DNA from: Topomyia yanbarensis
Taxonomy: Eukaryota; Arthropoda; Insecta; Diptera; Culicidae
Direction of reading: 5' to 3'
Length of the DNA stretch: 64,000 nucleotides
NCBI RefSeq assembly: GCF_030247195.1
Contig: NC_080670.1
Coordinates: 42,765,524 to 42,829,523 of the forward strand
Under the pieces are notes generated by a model. It searched no databases. It had not been told where the DNA came from and was given only the letters and a program-made list of their open reading frames with translations. The position numbers and the translations under genes are program-made. This document shows positions 33,779 to 44,299 of this stretch, piece after piece. How positions within the stretch are numbered: position 1 is the stretch's first letter; each line of letters opens with the position of its first letter.

Positions 33779-34038
33779 AAACAAACATGGCGAGCAAATT
33801 GACTCATCCTTTTCAACTACATAAATGGTTGAATTTGAATAGCAACTTTTGGTTTGCTATATGCTGTCTTTATTTTCAGGTATCTGACAGCTTCCGAAAA
33901 CAACTATTTTTTTCAGCCAATTGGGAATGCGAAAATCAACAAAAGCATTAGTTGTATTAACTATTTTTAGTTGAAACAACTAAGACAAAAAACAAAAACT
34001 GCAATATCTTAATTTTGCAATTGCGGGGTTTTCCGTGC
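33779..34038 (+). mobile_element. GGGGTTTTCCGTG-ended MITE, copy 2
   Basis: CATCCTTTTCAACTAC, TCTGACAGCTTCCGAAAACA and the end TTGCGGGGTTTTCCGTG match the copy at 29744-29998. Both share CAACTA and GCTGTCAG words with the ACACGGAAAC family at 17.7 and 21.5 kb, read on the other strand. Confidence 0.75.
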
Positions 34039-34039
34039 A

Positions 34040-35250
34040 GATTCATTTCGCAGATTTCTACAGATTTGTGTAAACATTGTAATTTTTCACAGATTTTTTT
34101 AGAAATTTAACACAGATTTTCACAAGCTCTATATTTTTTAATGCTTTGATAAAACCACGACCCTTCCTATTGAACACGCTAAATCTCTTCGTCAAATGTT
34201 ATGTTATTAAAAAAAAATTTGATGTACGAGTGTTGGTTCCATATTCATGTTTTCAGGATGATTAACGACAATTCTATACTCAATGGCTTTAGAATTTAAT
34301 TAAGTGCTATTAGATGACTACATCAGCAAAAATTTTCAAAACCACCTATCTCCAAGCGAGACCAAGTAGTCGGTGCTTCATTACACAATTGAATTCTTCT
34401 TTTCTGTGATGAATAAGTACTCCAGCTGTCACAGACAAGCGCGGAAAAGTTATCCGAACTCTCAATCAACACTCCTGATGTGTGACATCCACTTCAAACA
34501 GATATGCCTCCTTCAGTCAGCACGTGTTTTCGCAGAGACGATACAACGAACGAAAAACGAAAGCTGATATCAAGAATATCCAAAAGCCGCGATTCAGTTG
34601 GTTTTGTTTTTGTAGAAACGATTGAATAAAAAGTATGATTTTAATGTGAGGTTTTTGAAAAATGAAAAACAGAAAACAGCCTAGTAGAAAAAACGTTCAA
34701 AATGTAAAAAATGTTGAGGACGTATGCCGTTGAAAAAACTGATCTGAGAATTGTTTCACTTTTACAGGACGACACAAGCATTTTCATTCGAACCAATATT
34801 CCCTGAGGCTGTAAATCGTTTTCTGAAGTGCCGATATCTCTTCGGAAACATTACCAGTCGTGGGTTGCGAGGGAACGCGAAATGCTTTTATCGAAACTGC
34901 GTATGCTTTTATCGCTTTTAGCCCCCTCACTGTGTACGAAAAATGATGAAGAGCAGAAGTTTCCTTTGTTTCAATTTTTGCCAGAAATCATTTCAATGCG
35001 AAATTAACTTTTATTGAATTTATGATTATATTGCTATCGTAAGAAACATGTGTTTGAAGAACACTGTGAAAAACTCAGACAAGGCTGCATCCAAATAGAA
35101 GCAAGTTTTTGTATACTCAATGTAATGGCTGATTACAAATCAAACGATGCTACGTATGATCCAATTTTTTGAACGAATGAGACTGACATGTTGACGACGA
35201 TAGGGGCGGATCCAGAGGGTGGGTCCTGTGGGTTTCGCTGTATTTTTTGC
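34040..35250. other. Intergenic DNA with an ACAGATTT-rich start
   Basis: CAGATTT words at 34.04-34.13 kb resemble the interior of the hAT-type MITEs, but no ends are visible. The 64-codon frame at 34373 contains a CDIHF motif only weakly like the end of a THAP finger; not called. Confidence 0.35.
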
Positions 35251-35251
35251 G

Positions 35252-35400
35252 GCTTGATGTTGTTGGCTCAGATCACAACTCGTGGAATGTACACAAAGTT
35301 TATTCCGCAGTATCAAACTGGCACCCAGGCACCGAAATTCTTGTGTTTCAACCAGGGTTGCCATTATTTTTCAAAGAAGATCTGGCAGTTCATCTAAGAA
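35252..35400 (-). repeat. Divergent fold-back family end
   Basis: GATGTTGTTGGCTCAGATCA, then ACAAAGTTTATTC, CTGGCACCCAGGCACCGAAA and GGGTTGCCATTATT follow the order of the fold-back right end. Confidence 0.6.
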
Positions 35401-35835
35401 TGTCTGGCATATCGACATAGATCTTTCATTAGGGCTTAAATCGCAAATGTAAACAAACAGCGTTTTCGCTATTATGACATTATGCGACAAAAATACTACA
35501 AGATTGAGGTGAAAATTAGTTAAAATGGTTTTTAATTCGATTTATAATTAAAGAAAACAAAACGGCGAAACATGCATTTTCTTCGAGATTTCGACTTAGG
35601 CCCTTCTTCTCATATGGAATATAAAGGCTAAACTTACATTTTTAGACAGAACCGGGCGTACAGTTATTATTCACAAAATTATTCTTTAAACGGCGGTTCT
35701 ATTATATAAATGATTAGCAATATCTACTATGATCATGTCTACTCTATAGTTATTGTACATAAACGTTCGAATATTTCGATATTTTCATGTAATTCGAAGA
35801 AAAGATGCACGCGCCCTTTCATTTACATTCGGTTT

Positions 35836-35965
35836 CTATGCGCCCATTTGCTGAGCCCTATAAAAAAGTATACTGTCAAGCTCGCCCATTTACCCAGCCC
35901 TACCCAGCAAGACAAAGTCAGTTTAGCCCATTTACCGCGCCCTTCTGAAAATTGTGTTCACGGTT
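35836..35965 (+). repeat. 42-bp minisatellite, three to four units
   Basis: Units starting GCCCATTTGCTGAGCCCT, GCCCATTTACCCAGCCCT and GCCCATTTACCGCGCCCT follow each other every 42-44 bp, with a partial fourth. One frame stays open across them (LAHLPSPTQQDKVS, LAHLPRPSENCVHG), but there is no other sign of a gene. Confidence 0.75.
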
Positions 35966-36339
35966 TAGCCCTTTCGCAAATGGTGGTTGCTGAAGGGCGA
36001 AATCACGACTGGAATGCAAATTGGGCGTAAGCATTTTTTTAGTTTCTACCCACTAAAAGCACATAGGAATTAAATTCTTTGTTATATTGTCATAAGGTTT
36101 AACCAAAGATGCTTCAGGGAAAACATGATCATAAAGTAATTTATACCTACAATAAAAACTACATTTAGAAAAACATCGCCGAATATTGAAACTGATTTTT
36201 CTCCATTTGAGTACATTGCGACTTAGGCCGTAATGAAAAATCTGTGTCGATATAGTCTGTCACTTCACTACAACCTCAAAGTAATTGAAATTTCACCGAC
36301 ATTTTAGTATGCATGGAACGTGCATCAACCGATTTTTGT

Positions 36340-37780
36340 GAGGGATTCCATGAGAAACCGGCCAACCGCAAAATATGACCATCGTCGATTCGAACGAAAC
36401 TTTGCAGGTGTGTTCGCTGTATGAATCTCCATGATATTCTCTGGCAATTGGAATATTTTGATACAAGAGTAATTTTTCAAAAGGGCGTAAACGTTTCTAC
36501 GTGCATGAATTTCATTTTTTTTTGTTCGATTACTGTATTTTATACAGCAAAACTATCTGAGAACAAGTTACAGGGAATGAATACTTCTGTCCGAAAAAAA
36601 TATACACTGAAAAAAATGTTCAAAAAAACAAGGCGATATTGTAAACCATTTGAAAGTTACATGAAAGCAACCAAAATATATTTCAACCATAGGGTCTGTT
36701 GATTAAACTATATTGCTGAATCATATGTTGGTTGTTTTCATGTAACTTTAAAATGTTTCACAATATCGCCTTGATGTCAAAGAGAAAGTTGCAGGAAAGT
36801 TTACGGGCCTGGATGATGGAGAAACGCGACTAACTTATGAAAAGGTCGTAATAAAACAAAATAATTGTGTTGTTAAAACAAAAGTTAAAATATCTCGAGA
36901 ACTACTATATTTTAGAAAATTTTTGTTAAGAGCATTTCGATTTCAAAAGGCGTTTAGAATCATATTCAAAAAGAAAATTGTATTTTTGACTGCAAATAGT
37001 AAGAATTATAAAAAAATGTCAAAAGTTGTTGTTAGGAAAACTTTTTTATTGAAAGCTTCTCCAGGATCCAAATACACTAAAAAAGTTGCTTTTACGTCTT
37101 TAAAACGACAAACATTAAATTTTTGACATTTTTTGATGGAGTAACGCGAATAACTTTTAAAAAGAGCATAATTACACGAATTAATTGTTTTTGAGGGAGC
37201 AAAATTTCAAATATCTCGAAAACTATCGCATTTTGGAAGATTTTTGTTAAATGCATTTTGATTTTAAATGGTGCTTAGAATTATATTCTGTAATAGAATT
37301 ACAATTTTGTATGTCTATTAGTATGAAATTTAAAAACATGTACGAAGTAATTGTTAGGAAAACTTTTTTACCGATTTTTTCTCCATCATGCAATCACATT
37401 CAAAATGTTTCTTTTCTCTTTAGGTTTTTGGTAACAAAATATAAAAAATTTAAAAAATGGGTTTTTTCGCAATTTAATTTTTTATCATAAATTTTTGTTT
37501 TTTTGAAAAATGACACAACATTTTTTTCAGTGTATATTTTTTCAGACAAAAGTATTCATTCCCTGTAACTCGTTCTCAAATAGTTTTGCTGTATAAAATA
37601 CAGTAATCGAACAAAAAAATTTTGAAATTCATGCACGTAGAAACGTTTACGCCCTTTTGAAAAGTTGCTCTTGAGTCAAAATAATCTTATTACCTGTGGA
37701 AAATATTTAGTCTTGCATGACGGTGAAACGTGTAAAGTTTCATTGGAATCTAAGATGGTCGGTCACGATTTTAAAGATTT
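36340..37780. mobile_element. ~1.4-kb long-TIR element with internal ~300-bp repeat
   Basis: AAAAGGGCGTAAACGTTTCT at 36479 is mirrored by AGAAACGTTTACGCCCTTTT near 37650. Pairing covers about 36.46-36.62 and 37.52-37.69 kb, with weaker pairing beyond. Inside, ATGGAGAAACGCGACTAACT (36.8 kb) and ATGGAGTAACGCGAATAACT (37.13 kb) start two diverged direct repeats. No coding capacity is recognised. It shares AAAAGGGCG termini with the shorter MITEs at 25.2 and 51.2 kb. Confidence 0.7.
36630..36772. mobile_element. Nested hairpin MITE
   Basis: AAGGCGATATTGTAAACCAT ... AGTTACATGAAAGCAACCAA is mirrored by TTGGTTGTTTTCATGTAACT ... CACAATATCGCCTT; arms of about 50 bp. Confidence 0.8.
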
Positions 37781-38097
37781 TCGGAAGGATCTTCGTGGAA
37801 TTCCTATATTTGGAAATATATTATCCAATTTTTAAAAGTTTGTGTGTAGCAATTTCTATAATTTAAAAGTCTGGCAGAATGAGTGATTTGCCTTTTTTCC
37901 AGGAAGCTGCAAAAAACTCTAGTTGTGCTAAATAAATCTGGTATAATGGCATCACTGATTTCAACGGGGAAATGGAGCGTTGCCAGAAAATTATGTTTTA
38001 GAAACCGTCCGGTAAGCATGCGCTCTCCTTCAGAAACATCTTCATAAGGTATGCCATTGTGATGCGTAGACTGCCCAGAAAATGCATAGTTCGTGGG

Positions 38098-38445
38098 AAT
38101 CGAGTACTGATACACAACCATGCATTGATAGGCCCCATGCAAAACTGACTCAGACATCACTTCGTTAAAAGTTTAATAACTTCTTTTAACAAAGCCAGAT
38201 TGACTAGCAGTCTTCGACAAAGTTGTAGAAAATTAAATTATCTTTCTTAATTTCACTTACAGTGATAACACGATGTATACAGTGCCACCTAGCGGCGAAC
38301 TAGTGGGTTTTCTCCATGTAAATTGTCGAAAAATTCCATACAAACTTCAGGCACGTTGGTCCGATTTGCTTTAAATTTGGAGCAATACTCCTGGTGCGGC
38401 TAGGAATCGACTCAGGGGTGAGCTGATGGGGGTCATTTTTTTCTT
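38098..38445 (+). repeat. Dispersed repeat, copy 2
   Basis: Same order of blocks as 12733-13120, from GAGTACTGATACACAACCAT to a final ACTCAGGGGTGAGCTGATGG. Confidence 0.8.
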
Positions 38446-38449
38446 GTCA

Positions 38450-38770
38450 TTGTAGTGAATCGGCTTGGCTGCATAACCAAGTTCCAAGAACAGAAGATGC
38501 GTAAAACCGTTAGAGATCCGCCGGACGGTCGGGCGCCGCCCCGCCGTTGGAAGCGGCGCGTTTTCGCAAGCAAGCCTAAGATGCACACGTTTGCCTGGCT
38601 TACTCAAACATAAGGAACAGTATTTGAAAAAAAAAACTTTGTGGCGCAGCTGGTGGAATCAAAATAAATTTGGCAATTCTGGAAAAATGTAAACAAGAAT
38701 GAAGACCCCAGATAAATTTTCTATCGGCTTACATTTCGACGACTTTGGATTCGAGCCAAGAATTGTCAAC
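38450..38770 (-). mobile_element. Divergent fold-back family unit
   Basis: CGGCTTGGCTGCATAACC, GTTTGCCTGGCTTACTCAAA, AAATTTGGCAATTCTGG and the end GATTCGAGCCAAGAATTG follow the order of a reversed unit. Confidence 0.65.
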
Positions 38771-38791
38771 CATTTTTGCTGGGTTTTCTCT

Positions 38792-39400
38792 GCACGCTCA
38801 TTTAAAACTACTCAAAATTAGAGTTTCCACTACTCAATTTCAAAAACCGGGGCAAACTGTCAAAAACTGACTAAACTCTTGAGTAACCATGAAATTATCA
38901 ACTATTTGAGTGAAAAAAACTAACTGGCGCACGAAGTGGAACAGCCAGCACACAAAAAATTGAAAATAGATTCAAATGTTGATTAAACAGCAAAAGAATC
39001 GACGAGGAGACATTCGGAAAACTGAAAGGAGAGTTTTCACAATTATGGTTTGTTTTTTAAAATAACATACTTTATTATATTGCAGATCCAGTAGAACGAG
39101 ATCCTATTTACAGGAAAGTGAAGAAATGACCTCGGAATAAATTTATAGGCATCGCATTAACAACTAGAGATACAGGTAAGTGGAATTTTATATACAGATT
39201 AATTCGTTTGTTAGTATTATTAAATATACAGATCGGTTAAATTTTTTATTTTGTCTTTGCGTAAAAAGTACTCAAAATTGACATTTTGTACCCGAACTCA
39301 AAACTAAGTAAGTGAGGCAAACTCAATTTTTGACCATGAGCACTTTTTATGGAATTCAGTGGCTGGTCACTCACTTTTGAGTTATTTTCAATGAGCGTGT
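38792..39400. mobile_element. ACGCTCATT-ended MITE (~610 bp)
   Basis: GCACGCTCATTTAAAACTAC at the left is mirrored by GTTATTTTCAATGAGCGTGT at the right. ACTCAAAA/TTTTGAGT words cluster near both ends. Confidence 0.8.
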
Positions 39401-39409
39401 GGATACACC

Positions 39410-40300
39410 TCTGGATGGCAAACTACACGAAAACGAAACTCTAAATACTTCACACTGAATTCTTTTGAGTCAACTCAAATAATTGCGTAGCCATGTTAAT
39501 TTGTATAAATTGTGTCGAAGGTAGCTTCCATTTAATCACGTCAATTTTTCATTGATAGGTTGGCTACTCAACCTTGAGTCAAATTTGAATGCAAAATTTA
39601 GCCAATTTTAAGTACACCTTAACGCAAATTTCCGTCGCATTGAACGGACGATCTCAATTGAGTCGTATAAAAAAAACAATGAATCAGAATGAATGCCACA
39701 GCCCAATAGTACCGTTATATAGGATCCTTTCAACTTATTCTTTGGATTGCATTATTATTCAGTGTACCACGCTCGGATTCGAAAACACAAAAGCTGGAAA
39801 CATTGCATCTCCCCAATGAGTCCACAATAGCGCTTTGAAAGCAGTCAAATTTGCTACTTAGCGCACGTACTTCGAGTCCTCTCGCGCGCGCCCTGCCATG
39901 CTGACAGCTGGAAAGCGAGGAACAAGATAATGGTCATCGGCAGCGAGCATTCGTCAACAGCAGTGAAAATAAACAGTATCTCACTACGGTTGGAAAATGG
40001 GATGATGGTCCGGTGTTCGCGGTAAGCTATTATCGCTTGGCCCATCATCATTATCATCACTTTTCGGAGTCCGCTAACTGTGCGATGTGAAGTGTTTTTT
40101 TGTGCCGTTTCAAAGAAACGGCCACATAGTTATCCGGGAAAAAAGCATTCCGGATCCATTTTCCGCATTTTTTCATTTGGAAACAATTCTCGCATTCTGG
40201 ATTTTTAATAGGATTTTATCATTACAATTTGCAATTGTATGACATGAATGGTTATTAATTCGATTTTATACTTACTTATCATTTTAATTTAATTATAAAT
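39410..40300. other. Intergenic or upstream region
   Basis: A GC-richer island at 39.86-40.14 kb (CTCTCGCGCGCGCCCTG, TGACAGCTGG, GTGAAAATAAACAG) looks like a promoter or 5' untranslated region rather than a repeat; this is an inference. Confidence 0.3.
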
Positions 40301-40311
40301 TTCACGCGAAA

Positions 40312-40421
40312 ATGGACTGTATATTTTGTTCAAATTTGGATACTGTAGACACTACCAATGAAATGGAATTTAATGATGACACATCATCTCAAGAAATCAG
40401 TTGGTTGAATTCAGCTAATTG
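40312..40421 (+). CDS. Possible first coding exon of an unknown gene
   Basis: ATG at 40312 lies in a good insect start context (CGAAAATGG) and opens a 36-codon frame, MDCIFCSNLDTVDTTNEMEF followed by NDDTSSQEISWLNSANW. It ends at TTG|GTGAGT, a good splice donor at 40421/40422; if not spliced it stops at once (TGG TGA). The CIFC pair recalls the start of zinc-finger modules, but two cysteines are no proof. It sits downstream of a GC-richer island that could be a promoter. No following exon is found; the next kilobase holds mobile elements. It may be a real 5' exon whose gene lies beyond, or chance. Confidence 0.3.
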
Positions 40422-40452
40422 GTGAGTTAAACAAAAGCATATAATTGAAAAA

Positions 40453-40680
40453 ACCGCCCAGAAGGCAGAATTCGAACCTGCAACCCTTGGGACTCCGACC
40501 AAAGCACAGACCCTTATGTTATCCCTGGACAATGATGATGTCCCAGCTAGAACACATCTTTATCGCATTGTCGACAGTGATCGTGTTTTCCTCGTCATCC
40601 TAACCCAGGGATCGAATATGGGTTTGTACATAGGGCCGCAGTCCCAAGGGTTACAGGTTCGAATCCTGGCTCTGGGGTGA
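40453..40680. mobile_element. Inverted-repeat element with tRNA-like T-arm ends
   Basis: AATTCGAACCTGCAACCCTT at the left is mirrored by AAGGGTTACAGGTTCGAATC at the right; the arms are about 57 bp. The GGTTCGAATCC block in both arms matches the T-arm/B-box consensus of tRNA genes, but no anticodon or acceptor stem can be folded. Confidence 0.65.
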
Positions 40681-40707
40681 TTTTTTTACACAATTGCTTT
40701 CGTTTAA

Positions 40708-40850
40708 CCCTTTGATGCCCAACTTTTTTTCTAATGCATGTAGGGTTTCAAAACTATTTTTTCTTGAAAACGGTGGGGTCAAGAAACTCGAAAAAACTTT
40801 TTTCATAAAGGTAGGTGCTTCTCTTGCAGTGCTAGAAGCGGCGAAATACT
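40708..40850 (+). mobile_element. Partial piggyBac-type MITE
   Basis: After TTAA (40704-40707) it reads CCCTTTGATGCCCAAC and matches the left 140 bp of 20329-20847 (GAAAACGGTGGGGTCAAGAA, AGGTAGGTGCTT). The right end is missing. Confidence 0.75.
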
Positions 40851-41460
40851 TCTAGTTTTTCCCTCATGATGAATTGGCAAAAAAAAGCTTGAGTTGGCTC
40901 AGGTTCTTCACATATTCAATCTGATGAAATTATTTGTTTTATTTATTGGACAAAACCTTGACATCAAATATATTCCCAAGTGCATGAAATGTCCATTTTA
41001 TATTGAAACAATTTCTCAAAAAGTCCCGAAAGTAACGGAACTAGTAAAATTATGGTACATATTTGCTTCCACTTAAAATGCTGGTTGGTTCGATGAAAGA
41101 ATTCTGCCATTGACATGGGGAATGCCAACATTGCACAGTGCTGACGTAGAAAGAATGTAAATCGATTCAACGCAGCTCCTTCTTACCTTTCCCGATTCCA
41201 CAAACCGGGAAAAATGTATAACAATCATCCATCATTGCTAACCCCTCTAAACGACGTTCATGTTCGCCTGAAACCGTTTATCATTCCCCTTTCCCGTGTC
41301 ACCGATTTTACGGCTCCAGCGATCCGATACACTTTGAAGTTTGGTTTTCAGGCGACGATTCTGAAAACTCAGAAAAATGTATACATATTTCCCGGTCGCG
41401 TACTATCCCGTATCCGAACCATACGAGCTAGAACTAAATAGGAGATTGTGTGCGATAGAA
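40851..41460. other. Intergenic DNA
   Basis: Two short frames (40894-41076, 41214-41441) show no recognisable motif. Confidence 0.35.
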
Positions 41461-41463
41461 AAA

Positions 41464-42906
41464 ACCTATTTTAATCCACCTAGCGGTGCAATTGTGCCTT
41501 TCTCAATCATGAATCACGAGAATGTGTGCGTTGTTTATATTCATTAAAAGCTTTTAAATGCATATATTACCTTTTATTATTGTACATCACATCACAACTA
41601 TATACAGGAAAATAAATCATTATTCGAGTTCTAAAATTTTGAAAAAGAAAAAACAGCCACGGTAATATTGAACTGAAAAAAGGTGCGAAATCGGCAAAGT
41701 CCCAAAAAGTCGATTTTTTTAAAAAAAAATTTTTCGAGATAACATAAAATCTCGACGTTTCATGCATTTTAAAGATGTTTGGCATCAAAAATACGAATTC
41801 GATTTCTGAAATTTCATGGGGTCCCCCCTTTGAAAAAAAATTTGAGTTACGGCTCATATGGGAATTTCATGTGTGACCGGACCGTTCAGTCTATATTTCC
41901 GGAACCATACAAGCGATCCGTGCGAAATTTTACAGACATCTGTGGGGATAATATAGCTATCATTTGGAACTAAGTTTGTGAAAATCGGCCCAACCATTTC
42001 CGAGAAACTGATATGAGTTTGCTAGTTATGAAAGATGGCCGCTTTTCCCGGGCACTTCCGGAACCATCTATGGTGGTCAATGTAGTCAACGAAAGTTTGT
42101 TTGGCCGTCGGTGACCTAGAACTGCAAAGTTAAGTTATTTGAGAGACATTTTAGCGAAATTTTTACCTTTTTTGCTTCCATCGGGGTATCGGTTTGAATC
42201 ACAATTTGCTATGTGATCGCACGCCACAACCCGTAACTCCGGAACCGGAAGTCGGTTGGGGATAAAATTTAATAGCCATTTACGGGGACGCAACATCTTT
42301 CATTTGAGACTAAGTTTGGTTGATTCGGTCTAGCCACCTCCGAGAAACCGATGTGACTGTTAGTCTGAATTTGGATACTTCCGCCGGGGCTTCCGGAACC
42401 GATGATGGTGGCCAATGTGACCAAAGAGACTTTGAATGGCTGTTAATGACCTAGTACTACAAATCGAAGCAGTTGTGGTCACATTTTGGAAAATTTTTCA
42501 CCATTATACATTCATTGCAGAATTTCTTAAAATCGACGTTTTCTGCGTGATCGTACTCATCACCCTGTAATTCCGGAACCGGAAGTCGGATCCATTAGAA
42601 ATTCAATAGCAGCCTATGGGAACGTTGCACCTTTCATTTGGGATTAAGTTTGTAAAAATCGGTTCATCCATCTCTGAGAAAAGTGAGTGAGATTGTGTTC
42701 GCGTACACACACACAGACGCACATACACACACACATACATACACACACACATACATACACACACACAGACATTTGCCGAACTCGACGAACTGAATCGAAT
42801 GGTATATGTCACTCGGCCCTCCGGGCCTCCGTTAAAAAGTCGGTTTTCAGAGCAATTGCAATACCTTTCTATTGAGAAAGGCAAAAAGCTCTATGGTAAT
42901 CCACCT
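41464..42906 (+). mobile_element. AATCCACCTA-family element with ~335-bp internal repeats
   Basis: TTAATCCACCTAGCGGTGCA then GCCTTTCTCAATC stand at the left, CTATTGAGAAAGGC and TAATCCACCTAACG at the right. Internally a unit beginning TTCCGGAACC recurs at about 41898, 42236 and 42571, a period near 335 bp. A (CA)n-type tract lies at 42705-42770. The distal block TCACTCGGCCCTCCGGGCCT is a widespread mosquito repeat signature, from memory. Confidence 0.75.
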
Positions 42907-42909
42907 AAC

Positions 42910-43300
42910 GAGTTGATCATTTCTTTCTGATAAAATGTTGTTTTCGATATTTTCCGATGCATCTGACATTAAAGATACGTAATCGAACTTTTGAAGTAGA
43001 ATACTTCTAACGTTTCAATCTGGGGTCCCGTTTCAAAAATTTCAGTTGAGAAATTTTCCCAGGTTTGAAATGCGAATATCTTCCGTTCTACTGGACGAAA
43101 TCGCAATATTTTTGCACTATCTGATCGGAAATTTGTGCACGTATTTCGTATTAAATTTCGGAATTAGTGCGACTACTATAAATAAACCAAAACAAGGATT
43201 TTTAGAAAATCCTTCGGAAACAGCGAGGAAAATGCGCAATTTGCCAGCATATCCCACGCAGAGCCGTCAAAAAGGAGCATGTAAGCGTTTCATTACATAC
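42910..43300. repeat. Histone-cluster spacer with a dispersed block
   Basis: CCGTTTCAAAAATTTCAG and the following 110 bp (43028-43140) recur in diverged form at 44510-44610, one on each side of the H4/H2B relics. Confidence 0.5.
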
Positions 43301-43308
43301 GGGAATGT

Positions 43309-43346
43309 TATATATACAGGTCACGCGAGCTTGTTTTGTATCAGTG
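43309..43346 (+). promoter_or_regulatory. TATA box and initiator of the H4 relic
   Basis: TATATATA at 43309-43316 is followed 32 bp later by TCAGTG (43341), an arthropod-type initiator. It lies 51 bp before the ATG of the H4 relic. Confidence 0.55.
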
Positions 43347-43391
43347 GGTGCTCGCTTACCACACGAGCAACATGCTCGCCCGGACGGTACA

Positions 43392-43655
43392 ATGAGCGGT
43401 ATCATGTTTGCGTTCCCTACCAAGCGTCACCGCAAGGTTCTTCGTGATAAAATCCAGGGAATCACCAAATTCGGCGTCTGGCTCGTCGTGGTAATGTAAA
43501 ATGCATTTCCGATTTAATCTACGAATGCTGATGGTGTGCAGGAAAATGTCATCCGAGATGCCGTGACCTATACTGAACACGCCAAGTGCAAAATCTCAAT
43601 GAATGTCGTCTATACTTTGTAGCGGCAGGGACGCACATTGTATGGTAGAACTCAC
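43392..43655 (+). pseudogene. Histone H4 pseudogene
   Basis: The ATG at 43392 is followed by a degenerate tail region and then TKRHRKVLRDKIQGITK, the H4 core. Another frame resumes with CISDLIYE, ENVIRDAVTYTEHAKCK, NVVYTL and RQGRTLYG, the C-terminal half of the histone fold. Real H4 is 103 residues; here the glycine-rich N-tail is replaced, the region after GITK shifts frame, and a stop replaces Ala-Leu-Lys near RQGRT. H4 forms the nucleosome core with H3. The upstream TATA/initiator and downstream histone stem-loop are preserved, so this descends from a replication-dependent gene, not from a poly(A) retrocopy. Confidence 0.9.
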
Positions 43656-43673
43656 TTGTATCATTATAAAAAA

Positions 43674-43689
43674 GGCCCTTTTCAGGGCC
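43674..43689 (+). promoter_or_regulatory. Histone mRNA 3' stem-loop (H4 relic)
   Basis: GGCCCTTTTCAGGGCC is an exact match to the metazoan histone 3' stem-loop (6-bp stem, TTTC loop), bound by SLBP for 3'-end processing. It is followed by ACAAA and, 10 bases on, the purine-rich CAAAGAATAAG, the place of the U7 target. Confidence 0.9.
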
Positions 43690-44072
43690 ACAAAACTCAT
43701 TTCAAAGAATAAGTTTGCATTTTCTGTTTCATGGACTGTTTCTCCCTGGAGAGCAATTTGGGTTAAACCTCAAATTATGATTTATTTCAGTACGCAAATT
43801 GCAAATAAAACCTGAAACAAACTGGAGTGAAGTGGAAAACATTTTTACTAGGCGCATTCAAAAAAGGTTTCAATTCTCAAACATTTTACCAAGGTGCCGT
43901 ATTACATTACTCTCTTTACCCTGAGTGTTCGATAATCTCCGTATTGGAAACACAATTTCAATTTTGTTCTTTATCAAAAATATGTGGTCGACCAACGCAG
44001 GGGTGGAGCTACGACGAACACATATTGAGGACAACACAAAAAAGGACGAGCTTACATTGTGCTGTAGTCAGG

Positions 44073-44107
44073 TATAAAAACTCAACATTCTGTTGCTCAC
44101 GCTCAGT
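44073..44107 (+). promoter_or_regulatory. TATA box and initiator of the H2B relic
   Basis: TATAAAA at 44073-44079, then TCAGT at 44103, 30 bp downstream and 21 bp before the ATG at 44124. Confidence 0.6.
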
Positions 44108-44123
44108 TCGTTTCAGTATCAGC

Positions 44124-44255
44124 ATGCAGCAGTTCGTTTGCAGCATCTCCCGCAAAATTTAAACTGCCGTCCGTTTGCTGCTGTCAGAAGAGTTGGCCAA
44201 GCACGCCGTCTTCGATGGCACCAAAACTGTTACCATATACACCAGCTCCAAGTAA
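44124..44255 (+). pseudogene. Histone H2B pseudogene (internally deleted)
   Basis: A single frame runs from ATG 44124 to TAA 44253-44255: a short unrelated start, then SISRKI, one stop (TAA at 44160-44162, from a Gln codon), then [19 protein letters not shown] and VTIYTSSK. This is the C-terminal third of H2B, whose normal length is about 123 residues; roughly the first 80 are gone. The usual Pro-Gly of the LLLPGELAKHA segment is Ser-Glu here. The promoter and the 3' stem-loop at 44280 are both kept, so the loss is an internal deletion of a true cluster gene. Not functional as a histone. Confidence 0.9.
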
Positions 44256-44279
44256 ATTTCGAACACTGCCCAAACAAAA

Positions 44280-44295
44280 GGCCCTTTTCAGGGCC
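44280..44295 (+). promoter_or_regulatory. Histone mRNA 3' stem-loop (H2B relic)
   Basis: A second exact GGCCCTTTTCAGGGCC, 24 bp after the H2B stop, followed by ATCAA and then GACAAAGAATGAAATTG, comparable to the purine-rich element after the H4 loop. Confidence 0.9.
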
Positions 44296-44299
44296 ATCA

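Noticed and set aside
34373..34567. Second THAP-like frame (CDIHF)
   Set aside because: No upstream Cys pair, Pro or Trp landmarks at the right spacing.
39084..39177. Small exon-like segment between TATTGCAG and ACAG|GTAAGT
   Set aside because: It lies inside the 38792-39400 MITE and has in-frame stops; the splice words are probably chance.
40453..40680. Possible tRNA genes
   Set aside because: Only T-arm-like blocks are present; no acceptor stem, D-arm or anticodon loop can be folded.
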